From Burkholderiales bacterium (GTDB lineage Bacteria; Pseudomonadota; Gammaproteobacteria; Burkholderiales; JAEUOS01): DNA of 63,595 bases. This document shows positions 33,616 through 42,328 of the stretch, piece by piece; within the stretch, counting starts at the first letter, position 1; each line of letters starts with the position of its first letter. The notes under the pieces are model-generated. The model was not told the DNA's origin, did no database searches, and saw only the letters and a program-made list of their open reading frames with translations. The stretch spans positions 1-63,595 of the forward strand of contig JAEUOS010000004.1 in the NCBI GenBank assembly GCA_016790695.1, given 5' to 3'. A program made the position numbers and the translations under genes.

Positions 33616-34854
33616 TCAGGCGATCACGCCGTCGGCCTGCAGTTGCGCCACCTCGCCGGGCGCCATCCCCAGCAGGTCGCAGAACACCTGCGCGTTGTGC
33701 TCGCCGAGCAGCGGCGCGCTGGCGCGGATGCGCGGCGGGTGGCGCGCCATCGTCCAGGGCGTGCGATACAGGCGCTCGGCGCCGGTCAGGCGATGCGTGG
33801 TCGCCTGGCGGATGCCGCGCGCCTCGAACTGCGGGTCCGCCCACTGGGCCGCGATGTCCTGCACCGGGGAGCAGGCGATGCCGGCCGCGCGCAGCGCCGC
33901 CGCCAGCGCCGGCGCCGGCTGGGTGCGGGTCCAGGCCGCCAGCGTCGCATCGAGCGCCGCCGCGGCGCGCACGCGCCCCGCGGCCGTGACCAGGTGCGGC
34001 TCCTGCGCCCACGCCGGCGCGCCCATGCATGCGACCAGCGCCTGCCACTGCGCGTCGTCGGCCACCGCGATCGACACCCAGGCATCGTCGCCGGCGGCCG
34101 GGTAGATGCCGTGCGGCGCCATCGACGGGCTGCCGTTGCCGGTGGCGCGCGCGGCGCGGCCGTTCATCGCGTGATCGATCAGCGGCTCGGCGAAGACCGC
34201 GAGCATGGCTTCCAGTTGCGACATGTCGATGTGCCGGCCGCGCCCGGACGCCTCGCGCTCGTGGATCGCCGCCAGCAGCGGGATCAGCGCGTGCACGGCG
34301 GCGTTCGGGTCGCCATAGCCGAAGTTCATCATGCCGATCGGCGCCTCGCCCGGGTAGCCGATCAGCGATTCGATGCCGCAGTAGCTCGACATGATCGGCG
34401 CGTAGGCGCGCATGCCGGCGAGCGGGCCGGTCTGGCCCGCCGCCGCCATCGACAGGTAGATCAGGCGCGGGTTGAGCGCCGCCGCGCGCGCATAGCCGAG
34501 GCCGACACGCTCGAGCGCCCCGGGGCTCAGGTTCTCGACGACGATGTCGGCGATCCCGACCAGGCGGTCGACCAGGTCGCGCGCGGCGGGCGCCTTGAGA
34601 TTGAGGGTGATCGAGAGCTTGTCGTGGTTGGTCTGGTGGTAGTAGGGGCCGATCTCGATGCTCGGCCCCGCCATCGGCCGGCCGTCCCGCACCGGCCGGC
34701 CGCGCAGGCGCGACGAGTCGAGGCGCGCACCATGCTCGATCTTGATCACCTGGGCGCCGAATTCGGCGAGGATGGCCGTCACCAGCGGGCCGGACCAGAC
34801 CCAGCTGAAGTCGAGGACGCGCAGGTGCGCGAGCGGCCCGTCGTCTGCCATCAT
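33616..34854 (-). CDS. CaiB/BaiF class III CoA-transferase 3
   Basis: A 412-residue CoA-transferase. 'LAHLRVLDFSWVWSGPLVTA' opens the Rossmann-like half, followed by 'EFGAQVIKIEHGAR', 'NHDKLSITLNLKAP' and 'ENLSPGALERVGLGY'. The likely catalytic Asp is in 'NFGYGDPNAAVHALIP'. Its ATG overlaps the stop of CoA-transferase 4 by 4 bases, so the two are coupled. The 'FSWVWSGP' and 'NFGYGDP' motifs resemble the benzylsuccinate/formyl-CoA transferase subgroup that works as an AB pair. A heteromeric enzyme with the 34851-36071 product is therefore plausible, but not proved. Confidence 0.9.
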   Translation of the reverse strand: MMADDGPLAHLRVLDFSWVWSGPLVTAILAEFGAQVIKIEHGARLDSSRLRGRPVRDGRPMAGPSIEIGPYYHQTNHDKLSITLNLKAPAARDLVDRLVGIADIVVENLSPGALERVGLGYARAAALNPRLIYLSMAAAGQTGPLAGMRAYAPIMSSYCGIESLIGYPGEAPIGMMNFGYGDPNAAVHALIPLLAAIHEREASGRGRHIDMSQLEAMLAVFAEPLIDHAMNGRAARATGNGSPSMAPHGIYPAAGDDAWVSIAVADDAQWQALVACMGAPAWAQEPHLVTAAGRVRAAAALDATLAAWTRTQPAPALAAALRAAGIACSPVQDIAAQWADPQFEARGIRQATTHRLTGAERLYRTPWTMARHPPRIRASAPLLGEHNAQVFCDLLGMAPGEVAQLQADGVIA

Positions 34855-36071
34855 GCCCGCGCCAGCCCCGATTCGGCCAGCCACGATTCGGCCAGCCCCA
34901 GTTCGGCCAGCCCCAGTTCGGCCAGCACCGCGCCGGTGTGCTGGCCCAGCCGCGGCGCCGGCGCGGGCGGCCGCGCGTCCTGTCCCGGCGACTGCCACGG
35001 CACGCCGGGCACGGTGAGGCCGCCGAGCGTCGCGTGGGGAATGCGGCGGAAGAAGCCGCGATGCGCGAACTGCGGCGAGGCCACGACTTCGCCGATGTCG
35101 CGCAGCGGGCTGACCGGAAAGCCGTGCGCCTCGCCCAGCGCGAGCAGTTCCGCGCGCGTGTGCTGCATCAGCCACGGGGTGATCAGCGCATCGACCTCCT
35201 CCGGATAGTCGCGCCCCATCGCGTGCAGGTCCTGGTAGCGCGGCTGCGCGGTCCAGGGCGGCGTGCCCATCGCCTTGACCAGCCGCGCCCACTCCTGGCG
35301 CGCGCGCCCGATCAGGCACACCGCGCCGTCCTTGCACGGCAGGATCACGTACGGATAGGGCCCGCCGGATGCATAGGCGCGCCGGCCGGCGCGCGCCCAG
35401 CGTTCGAGGCCGTAGTGCAGGTAGACCATGCCGTTGCTCCCGGCCGCCGCCGCGAAGATGTCGGCGCTCGCGATGTCGATCGCCTCGCCGCCCCCCTGGC
35501 GGCGCCGCGCGATCAGGGCGAGCAGCGCGGCCGCCGCGCCATGCGCGCCGGCCTGGTAGTCGGCCTGCAGCAGCGGCAGGATCAGCGGCGCACGATCCGG
35601 CTCGCCGATCACCCAGGCGGTGCCGCTGGCCGCATACGCGTCGATCGCCTGCGCCGGCTCGAGCGCGCGCGGCCCGGTCTCGCCGAACACCGAGAGGCTC
35701 ACCACCACCAGCCCCGGATGGCGCTGGCGCAGGGTCGCGGCATCCAGGCCCAGCGCGCGCTTCCGCGCCAGCGGCTGGTTGGTGACGAATACGTCGGCCC
35801 GCGCGATCAGCGCATCGAGCACCGCCCGCCCCGCCGGCTGCGCCGGATCGGCGACGACGCTGCGCTTGCCGCTGTTGAGGTAGAGGTAGAGGCCCGAGCA
35901 CTCGGGATCGGCGCGGTCGCCCGGGAACGGACCGTGGCGGCGCGCGGCATCGCCCTCCGGCGGCTCGACCTTGTCGACCGCGGCGCCGAACTCGGCGAGC
36001 AGGCGCGTGCAGTACGCCGCCGAGATCAGGTCGCCCCACTCGACGACCCGCAGGCCGTCCAGCGTCCCCAT
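34851..36071 (-). CDS. CaiB/BaiF class III CoA-transferase 4, repeat tail
   Basis: A 406-residue CoA-transferase. It starts 'LDGLRVVEWGDLISAAYCTR' and has 'LYLNSGKRSVVADPAQPA' and 'TNQPLARKRALGLD'. The probable catalytic Asp is in 'LLQADYQAGAHGAAAA'. The last 20 residues are made by a 15-bp tandem repeat (LAELG/LAESG units) not typical of the family. The start follows the next CoA-transferase's stop by 3 bp, and its stop overlaps CoA-transferase 3. It may form a heteromer with that protein. Substrate unknown. Confidence 0.9.
   Translation of the reverse strand: MGTLDGLRVVEWGDLISAAYCTRLLAEFGAAVDKVEPPEGDAARRHGPFPGDRADPECSGLYLYLNSGKRSVVADPAQPAGRAVLDALIARADVFVTNQPLARKRALGLDAATLRQRHPGLVVVSLSVFGETGPRALEPAQAIDAYAASGTAWVIGEPDRAPLILPLLQADYQAGAHGAAAALLALIARRRQGGGEAIDIASADIFAAAAGSNGMVYLHYGLERWARAGRRAYASGGPYPYVILPCKDGAVCLIGRARQEWARLVKAMGTPPWTAQPRYQDLHAMGRDYPEEVDALITPWLMQHTRAELLALGEAHGFPVSPLRDIGEVVASPQFAHRGFFRRIPHATLGGLTVPGVPWQSPGQDARPPAPAPRLGQHTGAVLAELGLAELGLAESWLAESGLARA
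34869..34928. repeat. 15-bp minisatellite, four copies, within a CDS
   Basis: Four contiguous 15-bp units (plus-strand form CRRTTCGGCCAGCCM) encode repeated LAE(L/S)(G/W) at the C-terminus of CoA-transferase 4. Copies 1-2 and 3-4 differ mainly at two bases. The unit length keeps the reading frame, so copy number can change without harming the gene. The repeat ends 15 bp from the start of the overlapping downstream gene. Confidence 0.9.
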
Positions 36072-36074
36072 CGC

Positions 36075-37334
36075 TCAGCCCCTGCCGGCCCCGGCGTCGA
36101 TGCGGTCGATCACGCCGTCGCGCGTCAGGCGCTCGAGCGTCTCCGCGTCGAATCCCAGTTCGCGCGCCAGCACGTCGCGGGTGTGCTCGCCCAGCAGCGG
36201 CGGCGGCGCCAGCGGCGCCTGCGCCTGGCCCGGGAACTTGATCGGCCGGCCGACCATGCGGATCGGACCGACCCGCGGATGCACCGCGGTGACCACCATC
36301 TCGCGCGCCTGCGAATGCGGGTGGTTGAGGGCGGCGCCGACGCCGAGCACCGGCGCGTTGGGCACGTCGGCGCGGGTGAGCGCCTCCGCCCACTCGGCCA
36401 CCGTGCGCGTGCGCGTGACCGCGCCGATCATGGCGTCGACCTCGACGCGGTTGGCCAGGCGCTGCGCGGTCGAATTGAAGCGCGGATCGTCGGTCCACTG
36501 CGGGCAGCCGAGGGCCTCGCACAGGCGCCCCCAGAATGCCTGCGTCAGGCAGGCGATGATGATCTGGCCGTCGCTGGCCGGAAACGCGCCGTAGGGGACG
36601 ACGCTCGGATGGCTGGTGCCGACCGGCTGCGGATCCTTGCCGCCGATGAAGTACAGCTGCGCCAGGTAGCCCAGCATGGCGAGCATGCCGTCGTGCAGGC
36701 TGATGTCGACCAGGCGCCCGCGCCCGGTCGCGTGCCGCTCGTGCAGCGCGGACAGGATGCCGATCGAGCCGAAGATGCCGCCGGTCAGGTCGCCGAGCGG
36801 CACGCCGAGCTTGACCGGGGTGCCGCCCTTCTCGCCATTGACCGACAGCATGCCGCTCATCGCCTGCGTGACGATGTCGAACGAGGGCTTGTCGCGCAGC
36901 GGTCCGGACAGGCCGAAGCCGCTGACCGCGCAGTAGATCAGGCGCGGGTTGATCGCCGCCAGCGACGCGTAGTCGAGCCCGAGGCGCTGCATCACCCCGG
37001 GCCGGTAGTTCTCGACCAGCACGTCGGCGCGCGCGACGAGATCGCGCAGGATCTGCGCGCCCGCCGGCTTGGCCAGATCGATCACCAGGCTCTTCTTCTG
37101 GCGGTTGAGCGCCATGAAGTAGTGGCTCTCGCCGCCCAGGTGCGGCGGGAAGGTGCGCGTGTCGTCGCCGTGCCCGGGGGTCTCGATCTTGAGGATCTCG
37201 GCCCCGAGGTCGCCCAGGAGCTGCGTGACGAACGGTCCCGCCAGCACCCGCGACAGGTCGAGCACGCGGATGCCGGCCAGCGGACCGGGCCAGCCGTCCG
37301 GCGCGGGAGCGGCACCGCTTGCAGCCGTCGTCAT
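36075..37334 (-). CDS. CaiB/BaiF class III CoA-transferase 5
   Basis: A 419-residue CoA-transferase. Motifs: 'LAGIRVLDLSRVLAGPFVTQ', 'DLGAEILKIETPGHGDD', 'ALNRQKKSLVIDLAKPA', 'ENYRPGVMQRLGLDYA', 'CAVSGFGLSGPLRDKPSFDI' and the catalytic Asp in 'GVPLGDLTGGIFGSIGIL'. The strong match to the succinyl-CoA:dicarboxylate CoA-transferase type (Asp in 'GDLTGG') makes a free acid plus CoA donor likely. The ATG overlaps the MaoC-type stop by 4 bases (ATGA), so it is translationally coupled to the dehydratase. Confidence 0.92.
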   Translation of the reverse strand: MTTAASGAAPAPDGWPGPLAGIRVLDLSRVLAGPFVTQLLGDLGAEILKIETPGHGDDTRTFPPHLGGESHYFMALNRQKKSLVIDLAKPAGAQILRDLVARADVLVENYRPGVMQRLGLDYASLAAINPRLIYCAVSGFGLSGPLRDKPSFDIVTQAMSGMLSVNGEKGGTPVKLGVPLGDLTGGIFGSIGILSALHERHATGRGRLVDISLHDGMLAMLGYLAQLYFIGGKDPQPVGTSHPSVVPYGAFPASDGQIIIACLTQAFWGRLCEALGCPQWTDDPRFNSTAQRLANRVEVDAMIGAVTRTRTVAEWAEALTRADVPNAPVLGVGAALNHPHSQAREMVVTAVHPRVGPIRMVGRPIKFPGQAQAPLAPPPLLGEHTRDVLARELGFDAETLERLTRDGVIDRIDAGAGRG

Positions 37335-38446
37335 GCCGTCGGCAGCTCCACTTCGGCGTATCCCTTGATCGACAGCGCGCCGTCCTGGTTGGTGCCGACG
37401 ACCTCGCACTGCACCAGGTGGCGGTCGCCGTCGACGCTCTTGCCGGTCACCGTGCCGTTGCACCAGACCGCGTCGCCGACCGGATTGTGGCGCCGGATCT
37501 GGGTGTTGAGGCGCCGCAGGAAGCCGTCGTCGCCCATCCAGTCGGTGAGCATGTGCGCCATCCAGGAGACGCGCTCGGGCCCGAAGTCGTAGGCCGCGGG
37601 CACGCCGACGGTGCGCGCGAAATCGTTGTCCCAGTGCACCCGCACCGGCGGCTCGGGCACGTTCTGCTGGTTGCGCGGCGCGAGCCGCTTGTGGCGGTCG
37701 TAGTACTGGAAGGCCATGCGGTGGTTGCGGATCGCGTAGCTGCCCCAGGCCTGCATGAAGGCCACCGCGGCGGTCACGGTATACGGCCCCTTGAGCAGCG
37801 GGTCGATCGCGTCGCCGACCTTGACGTCCTGCCACAGGCGCTTCTGCGCGCCGCGCGGCTTCTCGCGGCGGTACTGCTCGAAGTAGCGCTCGAGCTCCTC
37901 CTCGGTGGTCACGCGCATCTGCTCGAGCGCCTTGTCGTACTTCGTGCCGGCCTCGCGCGCGGTGTCGCGCTCGGTGCGGAAGCACCAGGAATCGGCCTCG
38001 GCGAGCTGGGTGCCGTGCTGGTCGTAGAACTTCACGTGGTAGATCTGCTGGAACGAGCGGCCGGCGAACTTGGTCTTGTGCTCGACCATGTCCTTCAGGA
38101 CCGACTCGGTGCGCATCACCGTGCCGACCCGGATCGGCGCGAACCAGCGCCAGTCGGTGCCGGCGAACATCGCATGGACGCTCGGCAGGCCCTCGACGGC
38201 GCCGCTGACGGTGTTCTCGGTCGAGTAGAGGATGGTCGGCGGCGCCAGCAGGCCGCCCCAGCGCGTGCGGCGCGCGTACTCCGGGTCGACCCACAGCGGG
38301 TTGTCGTCACCGATCGCGTTGGCGAAATTGCGCGCGGCGTCGACGTTGATCTCGCGATAGAACGGCGCGGTGACGCGCGTGATCGGCTTGCCGATGCGCG
38401 CGCGCAGTTCGGCGACGGCTTCGTCGGTGATGGTGGCAAATCCCAT
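37331..38446 (-). CDS. MaoC-type acyl-CoA dehydratase/hydratase
   Basis: A 371-residue protein of two hotdog domains. The first is a MaoC-like N-terminal dehydratase domain ('FANAIGDDNPLWVDPEYARR', 'GGLLAPPTILYSTENT'); the usual active-site His after Asn-Pro is Leu-Trp here. The second half ('GPYTVTAAVAFMQAWGSYAI', 'HWDNDFARTVGVPAAYDFGP') is the C-terminal hotdog. The family adds or removes water from enoyl/3-hydroxyacyl-CoA; mesaconyl-CoA and related dicarboxyl-CoA hydratases also have this architecture. CAGGAGC lies just before the ATG. It is the first gene of the minus operon that also encodes three CoA-transferases and a ligase, so it probably acts on their thioester. Confidence 0.88.
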   Translation of the reverse strand: MGFATITDEAVAELRARIGKPITRVTAPFYREINVDAARNFANAIGDDNPLWVDPEYARRTRWGGLLAPPTILYSTENTVSGAVEGLPSVHAMFAGTDWRWFAPIRVGTVMRTESVLKDMVEHKTKFAGRSFQQIYHVKFYDQHGTQLAEADSWCFRTERDTAREAGTKYDKALEQMRVTTEEELERYFEQYRREKPRGAQKRLWQDVKVGDAIDPLLKGPYTVTAAVAFMQAWGSYAIRNHRMAFQYYDRHKRLAPRNQQNVPEPPVRVHWDNDFARTVGVPAAYDFGPERVSWMAHMLTDWMGDDGFLRRLNTQIRRHNPVGDAVWCNGTVTGKSVDGDRHLVQCEVVGTNQDGALSIKGYAEVELPTA

Positions 38447-38569
38447 GCGGTTGCTCCTGAGAGGGCGGAAAGGGGAAGGAAAGGGGAAGGCGTGACGGGA
38501 ACAGGATCGGGTCGCGCCGGCGGCCCGGCCGCGCCTGGCGGGTGCGGGGGTGACGCGACCAATATTCGA

Positions 38570-38598
38570 AGTATAGAATAGTCATTCTTCCAATACAA
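38570..38598 (-). promoter_or_regulatory. Promoter of the MaoC/CoA-transferase operon with overlapping dyad
   Basis: In this AT-rich island the minus strand reads TTGTAT, 17 bp, TATACT, a good sigma-70 -35/-10 pair about 124 bp upstream of the MaoC-type start. Within the 17-bp spacer lies the dyad AGAAT-AGTC-ATTCT (38575-38588). The plus strand has TACAAT at 38594-38599, a good -10 for the divergent CoA-transferase 6. A regulator bound to the dyad would control both operons; the IclR encoded at 42325 is the natural candidate. Confidence 0.6.
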
Positions 38599-38626
38599 TA
38601 GCCGAACCGCCCCCGGAGGTCTGTCG

Positions 38627-39826
38627 ATGCCCCAGCCCCTTGAAGGAGTCCGCGTCCTCGAACTCGGCGATTTCCTGCCGACCGCGTTCTGCTGCATGCA
38701 GCTCGCGGACTTCGGCGCCGAGGTGATCCGGGTGCAGGCGCCGCCGCGCGCCGCGCAGGGGCGGCGCGCGGCGCAGGCCGCGGACGTCCCGGCCGAGACG
38801 CGCTCGCCGTTCCAGGCCGACGCCCGGTTCGATCCGACCGGGCGCAACCGGCGCTCGGTGGTGCTCGACCTCAAGAGCCCGCGCGGGCGCGAGATCGGCC
38901 GGCAGCTCGCCGGGCACTGCGACGTCGTCGTCGAGGGCTTTCGCCCCGGGGTCATGGAGCGCCTGGGGCTGGGCCACGCGGACCTGCGCGCCGCGCACCC
39001 GCGCCTGGTCTACTGCTCGGTGTCCCTGTTCGGGCAGAACGGGCCGTACCGCGACTGGCCCGGCCACGACCCGCTGGGCCTGGGCGTCGCCGGCCTGCTG
39101 CACCTGAACAGCGACGCGCCGCAGAACGTGCCGCGCCTGATCGGCTCGCCGATCGGGGACGTCGGCGCCGCCCTGCACGCGACCATCGGCATCCTGATGG
39201 CGCTGCGCGCGCGCGACGCCACCGGCACCGGCCAGGTCGTCGACATCAGCATGACCGACGCCAGCCTCGACTACGCGGTCCTGGCGACGATGCAGGCCCT
39301 GCAGGGCACGACCGTGCCGCGCCTGAACCGCCCCAATCCGGTATCCGGGGTCTGGAAGACGGCCGACGGCAAGTACCTGTGCACCACCAACCTCGAGCCG
39401 CACCACTGGGCCAACTTCTGCCGCGGCATCGGCATGCCGGAGCTGATCCCGCTGCGCTACGAGCGCGCCCGGCGCGACGAGCTGTTCGAGCGCGTGCGCG
39501 CGCGCCTGCTGGAGAAGACGCGCGACGAGTGGATGGCGATCTTCCACGGCGAGCACGAGAGCCAGGCCGCGCCGGTCAACGACATCCACGAGGCCGTCGC
39601 CGACCCCCACGTGCGCGCGCGCGAGATGGTGATCGACACCGTCGACGCCGCCGGCGCGCGCGGCCGGCAGCTGGGCTTCTCGATCAAGCTCGGCGACACG
39701 CCGGCGCGGCTGCGCCACCTGGCGCCGGCGCCCGGCGCCGACACGCGCGCGGTGCTGTCCGCGCTCGGCATCGACGCGCAGCAGATCGACGCCCTCGCCG
39801 CCGACGGCGTGGTCGGGCTCGGCTGA
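38627..39826 (+). CDS. CaiB/BaiF class III CoA-transferase 6
   Basis: A 399-residue CoA-transferase. 'LEGVRVLELGDFLPTAFCCM' is the opening, with Gly-Asp-Phe-Leu-Pro in place of the usual Leu-Ser-Gly-Pro. 'DPTGRNRRSVVLDLKSPRGR', 'EGFRPGVMERLGLGHADL' and the catalytic Asp in 'IGSPIGDVGAALHATIGIL' follow. GGAGG is 7 bases before the ATG. It begins the plus operon with an epimerase-like protein, a second type of CoA-transferase and an IclR regulator, and is divergent from the MaoC operon. Confidence 0.92.
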   Translation: MPQPLEGVRVLELGDFLPTAFCCMQLADFGAEVIRVQAPPRAAQGRRAAQAADVPAETRSPFQADARFDPTGRNRRSVVLDLKSPRGREIGRQLAGHCDVVVEGFRPGVMERLGLGHADLRAAHPRLVYCSVSLFGQNGPYRDWPGHDPLGLGVAGLLHLNSDAPQNVPRLIGSPIGDVGAALHATIGILMALRARDATGTGQVVDISMTDASLDYAVLATMQALQGTTVPRLNRPNPVSGVWKTADGKYLCTTNLEPHHWANFCRGIGMPELIPLRYERARRDELFERVRARLLEKTRDEWMAIFHGEHESQAAPVNDIHEAVADPHVRAREMVIDTVDAAGARGRQLGFSIKLGDTPARLRHLAPAPGADTRAVLSALGIDAQQIDALAADGVVGLG

Positions 39827-39883
39827 CCGCGGCACGCCCCGCCGCCCCACCCACCGACTGTCATCAACCACGGAGCGCGACCC

Positions 39884-41026
39884 ATGAAGACTGCCCTGGT
39901 CATCGGCGGCACCGGCCCGACCGGCCCGTTCATCGTCAACGGCCTGATCGACCGCGGCTACGAGGTGACGATCTTCCACAGCGGCTTCCACGAGGTGGAA
40001 TTCAAGAAGGACATCGAGCACATCCACAACGACCCGCACTTCCGCGAGACCTTCGAGGCGGCGATCGGCAAGCGCACCTGGGACCTGGTGGTCTTCGGCT
40101 ACGGGCGGCTGCAGCTGGCGGCCGACGTGCTGCGCGGCCACACCGGCCGCCTGATCGCGCTCGGCGGCGCCACCGGCACCGCCGCCGGCCCGGACGACCC
40201 GGGCTGGGGCCCGATGGGCCAGCACGTCAACGTCGACGAGGCGTCGACGGTGGTCGAGACCGACGCGGCGCGCAACAAGTTCGGCTACCGCATGGCGCAG
40301 GCGGAAGCGGCGCTGTTCGAGGCGCACCGCGCCGGTCACTACAACGCCACCTACATCGGCTACCCGATCCTCTACGGCCCGCGCCAGCCCGGCCCGCAGG
40401 AGTGGTGCATCGTGCGCCGCATCCTCGACGGGCGCCGCCGGTTCATCATCGCCGACGGCGGCATCAAGACGGAAAGCCGCGCCTATGTCGAGAATGCGGC
40501 GCACGCGACGCTGCTCGCGGTCGATCAGCCGGAGGTCTCGCGCGGCCGCCGCTACACCGTCGCCGACGAGAAGCTCTACACCATGCGTGCGCGCATCGAG
40601 GCGATCGCCCGCTACATGGGGCACGCGCTCGAACTCGTCGACATGCCCTGGGACGTCGCGGTGCCCTGCCACGTGCTGTGGCGCAACTCGCGCACGCACC
40701 GCGTGCGCGACACCCACCGGGTGCGCGCCGAGCTCGGCTTCCGCGACCCGGTGCCGGCCGACGAGGCGATGCGCCGCACGGTCGACTGGCTCGTCGCCAA
40801 TCGTCCGGCGCCCGGCGGCGAGGCCGAGCAGCAGCTCGGCGATCCGTTCGACTATGCGCGCGAGGACCGCCTGATCGCCGACTGGCAGGCCTGGCGCGCG
40901 CGGCTGCCGGCGGTCGACTATCCGCTGCCGCCGCCGGCCCACATCTACCGCCATCCGAAGCGGCCCAACGAACCCTGGCAGCGGCCGCAGGAACAGCCGG
41001 CCGCCGGCACCTACCGACCCTACTGA
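39884..41026 (+). CDS. NAD-dependent epimerase/dehydratase-like (extended SDR)
   Basis: A 380-residue extended short-chain dehydrogenase. The nucleotide loop is 'ALVIGGTGPTGPFIVNGLID' (GxxGxxG) at the N-terminus. 'WDLVVFGYGRLQLAADVLRG' is the following strand. 'FGYRMAQAEAALFEAHRAGH' is where the YxxxK would sit, with Tyr present but Lys replaced, so the chemistry may differ. 'YIGYPILYGPRQPGPQEW' and 'YVENAAHATLLAV' are typical epimerase C-domain stretches. It lies 57 bp after CoA-transferase 6 and 27 bp before the 4HB-CoA-transferase-like gene, so it probably oxidises or isomerises an intermediate of that pathway. Confidence 0.83.
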   Translation: MKTALVIGGTGPTGPFIVNGLIDRGYEVTIFHSGFHEVEFKKDIEHIHNDPHFRETFEAAIGKRTWDLVVFGYGRLQLAADVLRGHTGRLIALGGATGTAAGPDDPGWGPMGQHVNVDEASTVVETDAARNKFGYRMAQAEAALFEAHRAGHYNATYIGYPILYGPRQPGPQEWCIVRRILDGRRRFIIADGGIKTESRAYVENAAHATLLAVDQPEVSRGRRYTVADEKLYTMRARIEAIARYMGHALELVDMPWDVAVPCHVLWRNSRTHRVRDTHRVRAELGFRDPVPADEAMRRTVDWLVANRPAPGGEAEQQLGDPFDYAREDRLIADWQAWRARLPAVDYPLPPPAHIYRHPKRPNEPWQRPQEQPAAGTYRPY

Positions 41027-41053
41027 GCAGCAGCGCACAAGGAACGCCGCCCC

Positions 41054-42328
41054 ATGAAGCTCCTCGACCCCGCCTCCCTCGACCTGCGCCAGATGGTGCG
41101 CAGCGGGGACTCGATCGTCGTCGGCGAAGCCGCCGCCGAGCCGCAGACCCTGACCGAGGCGCTGGTGGCGCAGCGCGCCGCGCTCGGCCGCGCGCGCGTG
41201 TTCCTCGGCGTCGGCCTCACCGCCACCTTCGCACCCGCGCACCGCGACCACCTCGCGTTCACCGCGATCGGCGGCGCGGTCACCCACCGGCGCCTGGCGC
41301 GCGCCGGCTGCCTCGACGTGCTGCCCTGCCATTTCTCGCAGGTCGGCGAGTTCCTGCGCGACGGGCGCATCGACTGCGACGTGCTGTTCCTGCAGGTGAG
41401 CCCCGCCGACGCGCACGGCATGCACAGCTTCGCGCTCGCCTGCGACTACATGCGCGCGGCCGTCGAGCGCGCGCGCGTGGTCGTCGCGGAGATCAACCGC
41501 AACGCGCCGCAGACGCCCTGCGACGCCCCGCTGTCCGCCGACGAGATCGACTTCGCCATCGAGACCGACCGCCCGCTGATCGAGCTCGGCGCCGCGGTCC
41601 CGGGGGCGACCGAGCGGCGCATCGCGGCGCACATCGAGGCGCTGATCCCGGACCGCGCGACGCTGCAGATGGGCATCGGCGCGATCCCGGAGGCGGTGAT
41701 GGGCCTGCTCGGCTCGCGCCGCGATCTCGGCGTGCACTCCGGCATGATCGGCGACGCCGTCGCCGACCTGGTCGAGCGCGGCGTGGTCACCAACGCGCAC
41801 AAGGGCGTCGACCCCGGCGTCACCGTCGCCGGCGTGCTGCTCGGCACCCAGCGGCTGTACCGGTTCGCGCACCGCAACCCGGCGCTGCGCCTCGCGCCCA
41901 CCGAGGTCACGCACGGCGCCGCCGCGCTCGGGCGCCTGCGCCGCCTCGTCTCGATCAACTCGGCGCTCGAGGTCGACCTGACCGGCCAGGTCAATGCCGA
42001 GGCGTTCGGTGCCGACTACATCGGCGCGGTCGGCGGCCAGGTCGACTACGTGCGCGCCGCGGCGCGTTCGGCGGACGGCCTGTCGATCATCGCCCTGCCC
42101 GCGACCGCGGGCGACGGCAGCGTCAGCCGCATCGTCGCGTCGCTGTCGGGACCGGTGACCACGGCGCGCAGCGACGTCGACGTCGTCGTCACCGAGCACG
42201 GCGTCGCGCACCTGCGCGGCCGGACGCTGCGTGAGCGCGTCCGGGCCATGCTCGCGATCGCCGCGCCCGAGCACCGCGAGGCGATCGCCCGCGCGGCCGG
42301 CGACGCCGCGCGGGACGCCGCGACATGA
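41054..42328 (+). CDS. 4-Hydroxybutyrate CoA-transferase/acetyl-CoA hydrolase-type enzyme
   Basis: A 424-residue class I CoA-transferase of the acetyl-CoA hydrolase family. 'ATLQMGIGAIPEAVMGLLGS' and 'GVHSGMIGDAVADLVERGVV' are the conserved middle motifs. 'RLVSINSALEVDLTGQVNAE' holds the catalytic glutamate that forms the enzyme-CoA thioester. 'VTEHGVAHLRGRTLRERVRA' is the C-terminal signature. It exchanges CoA between acetyl-CoA (or another donor) and a short acid. Having this class and a class III transferase in one operon suggests two acids or an activation and recycling pair. Its stop overlaps the IclR ATG by 4 bases. Confidence 0.92.
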   Translation: MKLLDPASLDLRQMVRSGDSIVVGEAAAEPQTLTEALVAQRAALGRARVFLGVGLTATFAPAHRDHLAFTAIGGAVTHRRLARAGCLDVLPCHFSQVGEFLRDGRIDCDVLFLQVSPADAHGMHSFALACDYMRAAVERARVVVAEINRNAPQTPCDAPLSADEIDFAIETDRPLIELGAAVPGATERRIAAHIEALIPDRATLQMGIGAIPEAVMGLLGSRRDLGVHSGMIGDAVADLVERGVVTNAHKGVDPGVTVAGVLLGTQRLYRFAHRNPALRLAPTEVTHGAAALGRLRRLVSINSALEVDLTGQVNAEAFGADYIGAVGGQVDYVRAAARSADGLSIIALPATAGDGSVSRIVASLSGPVTTARSDVDVVVTEHGVAHLRGRTLRERVRAMLAIAAPEHREAIARAAGDAARDAAT

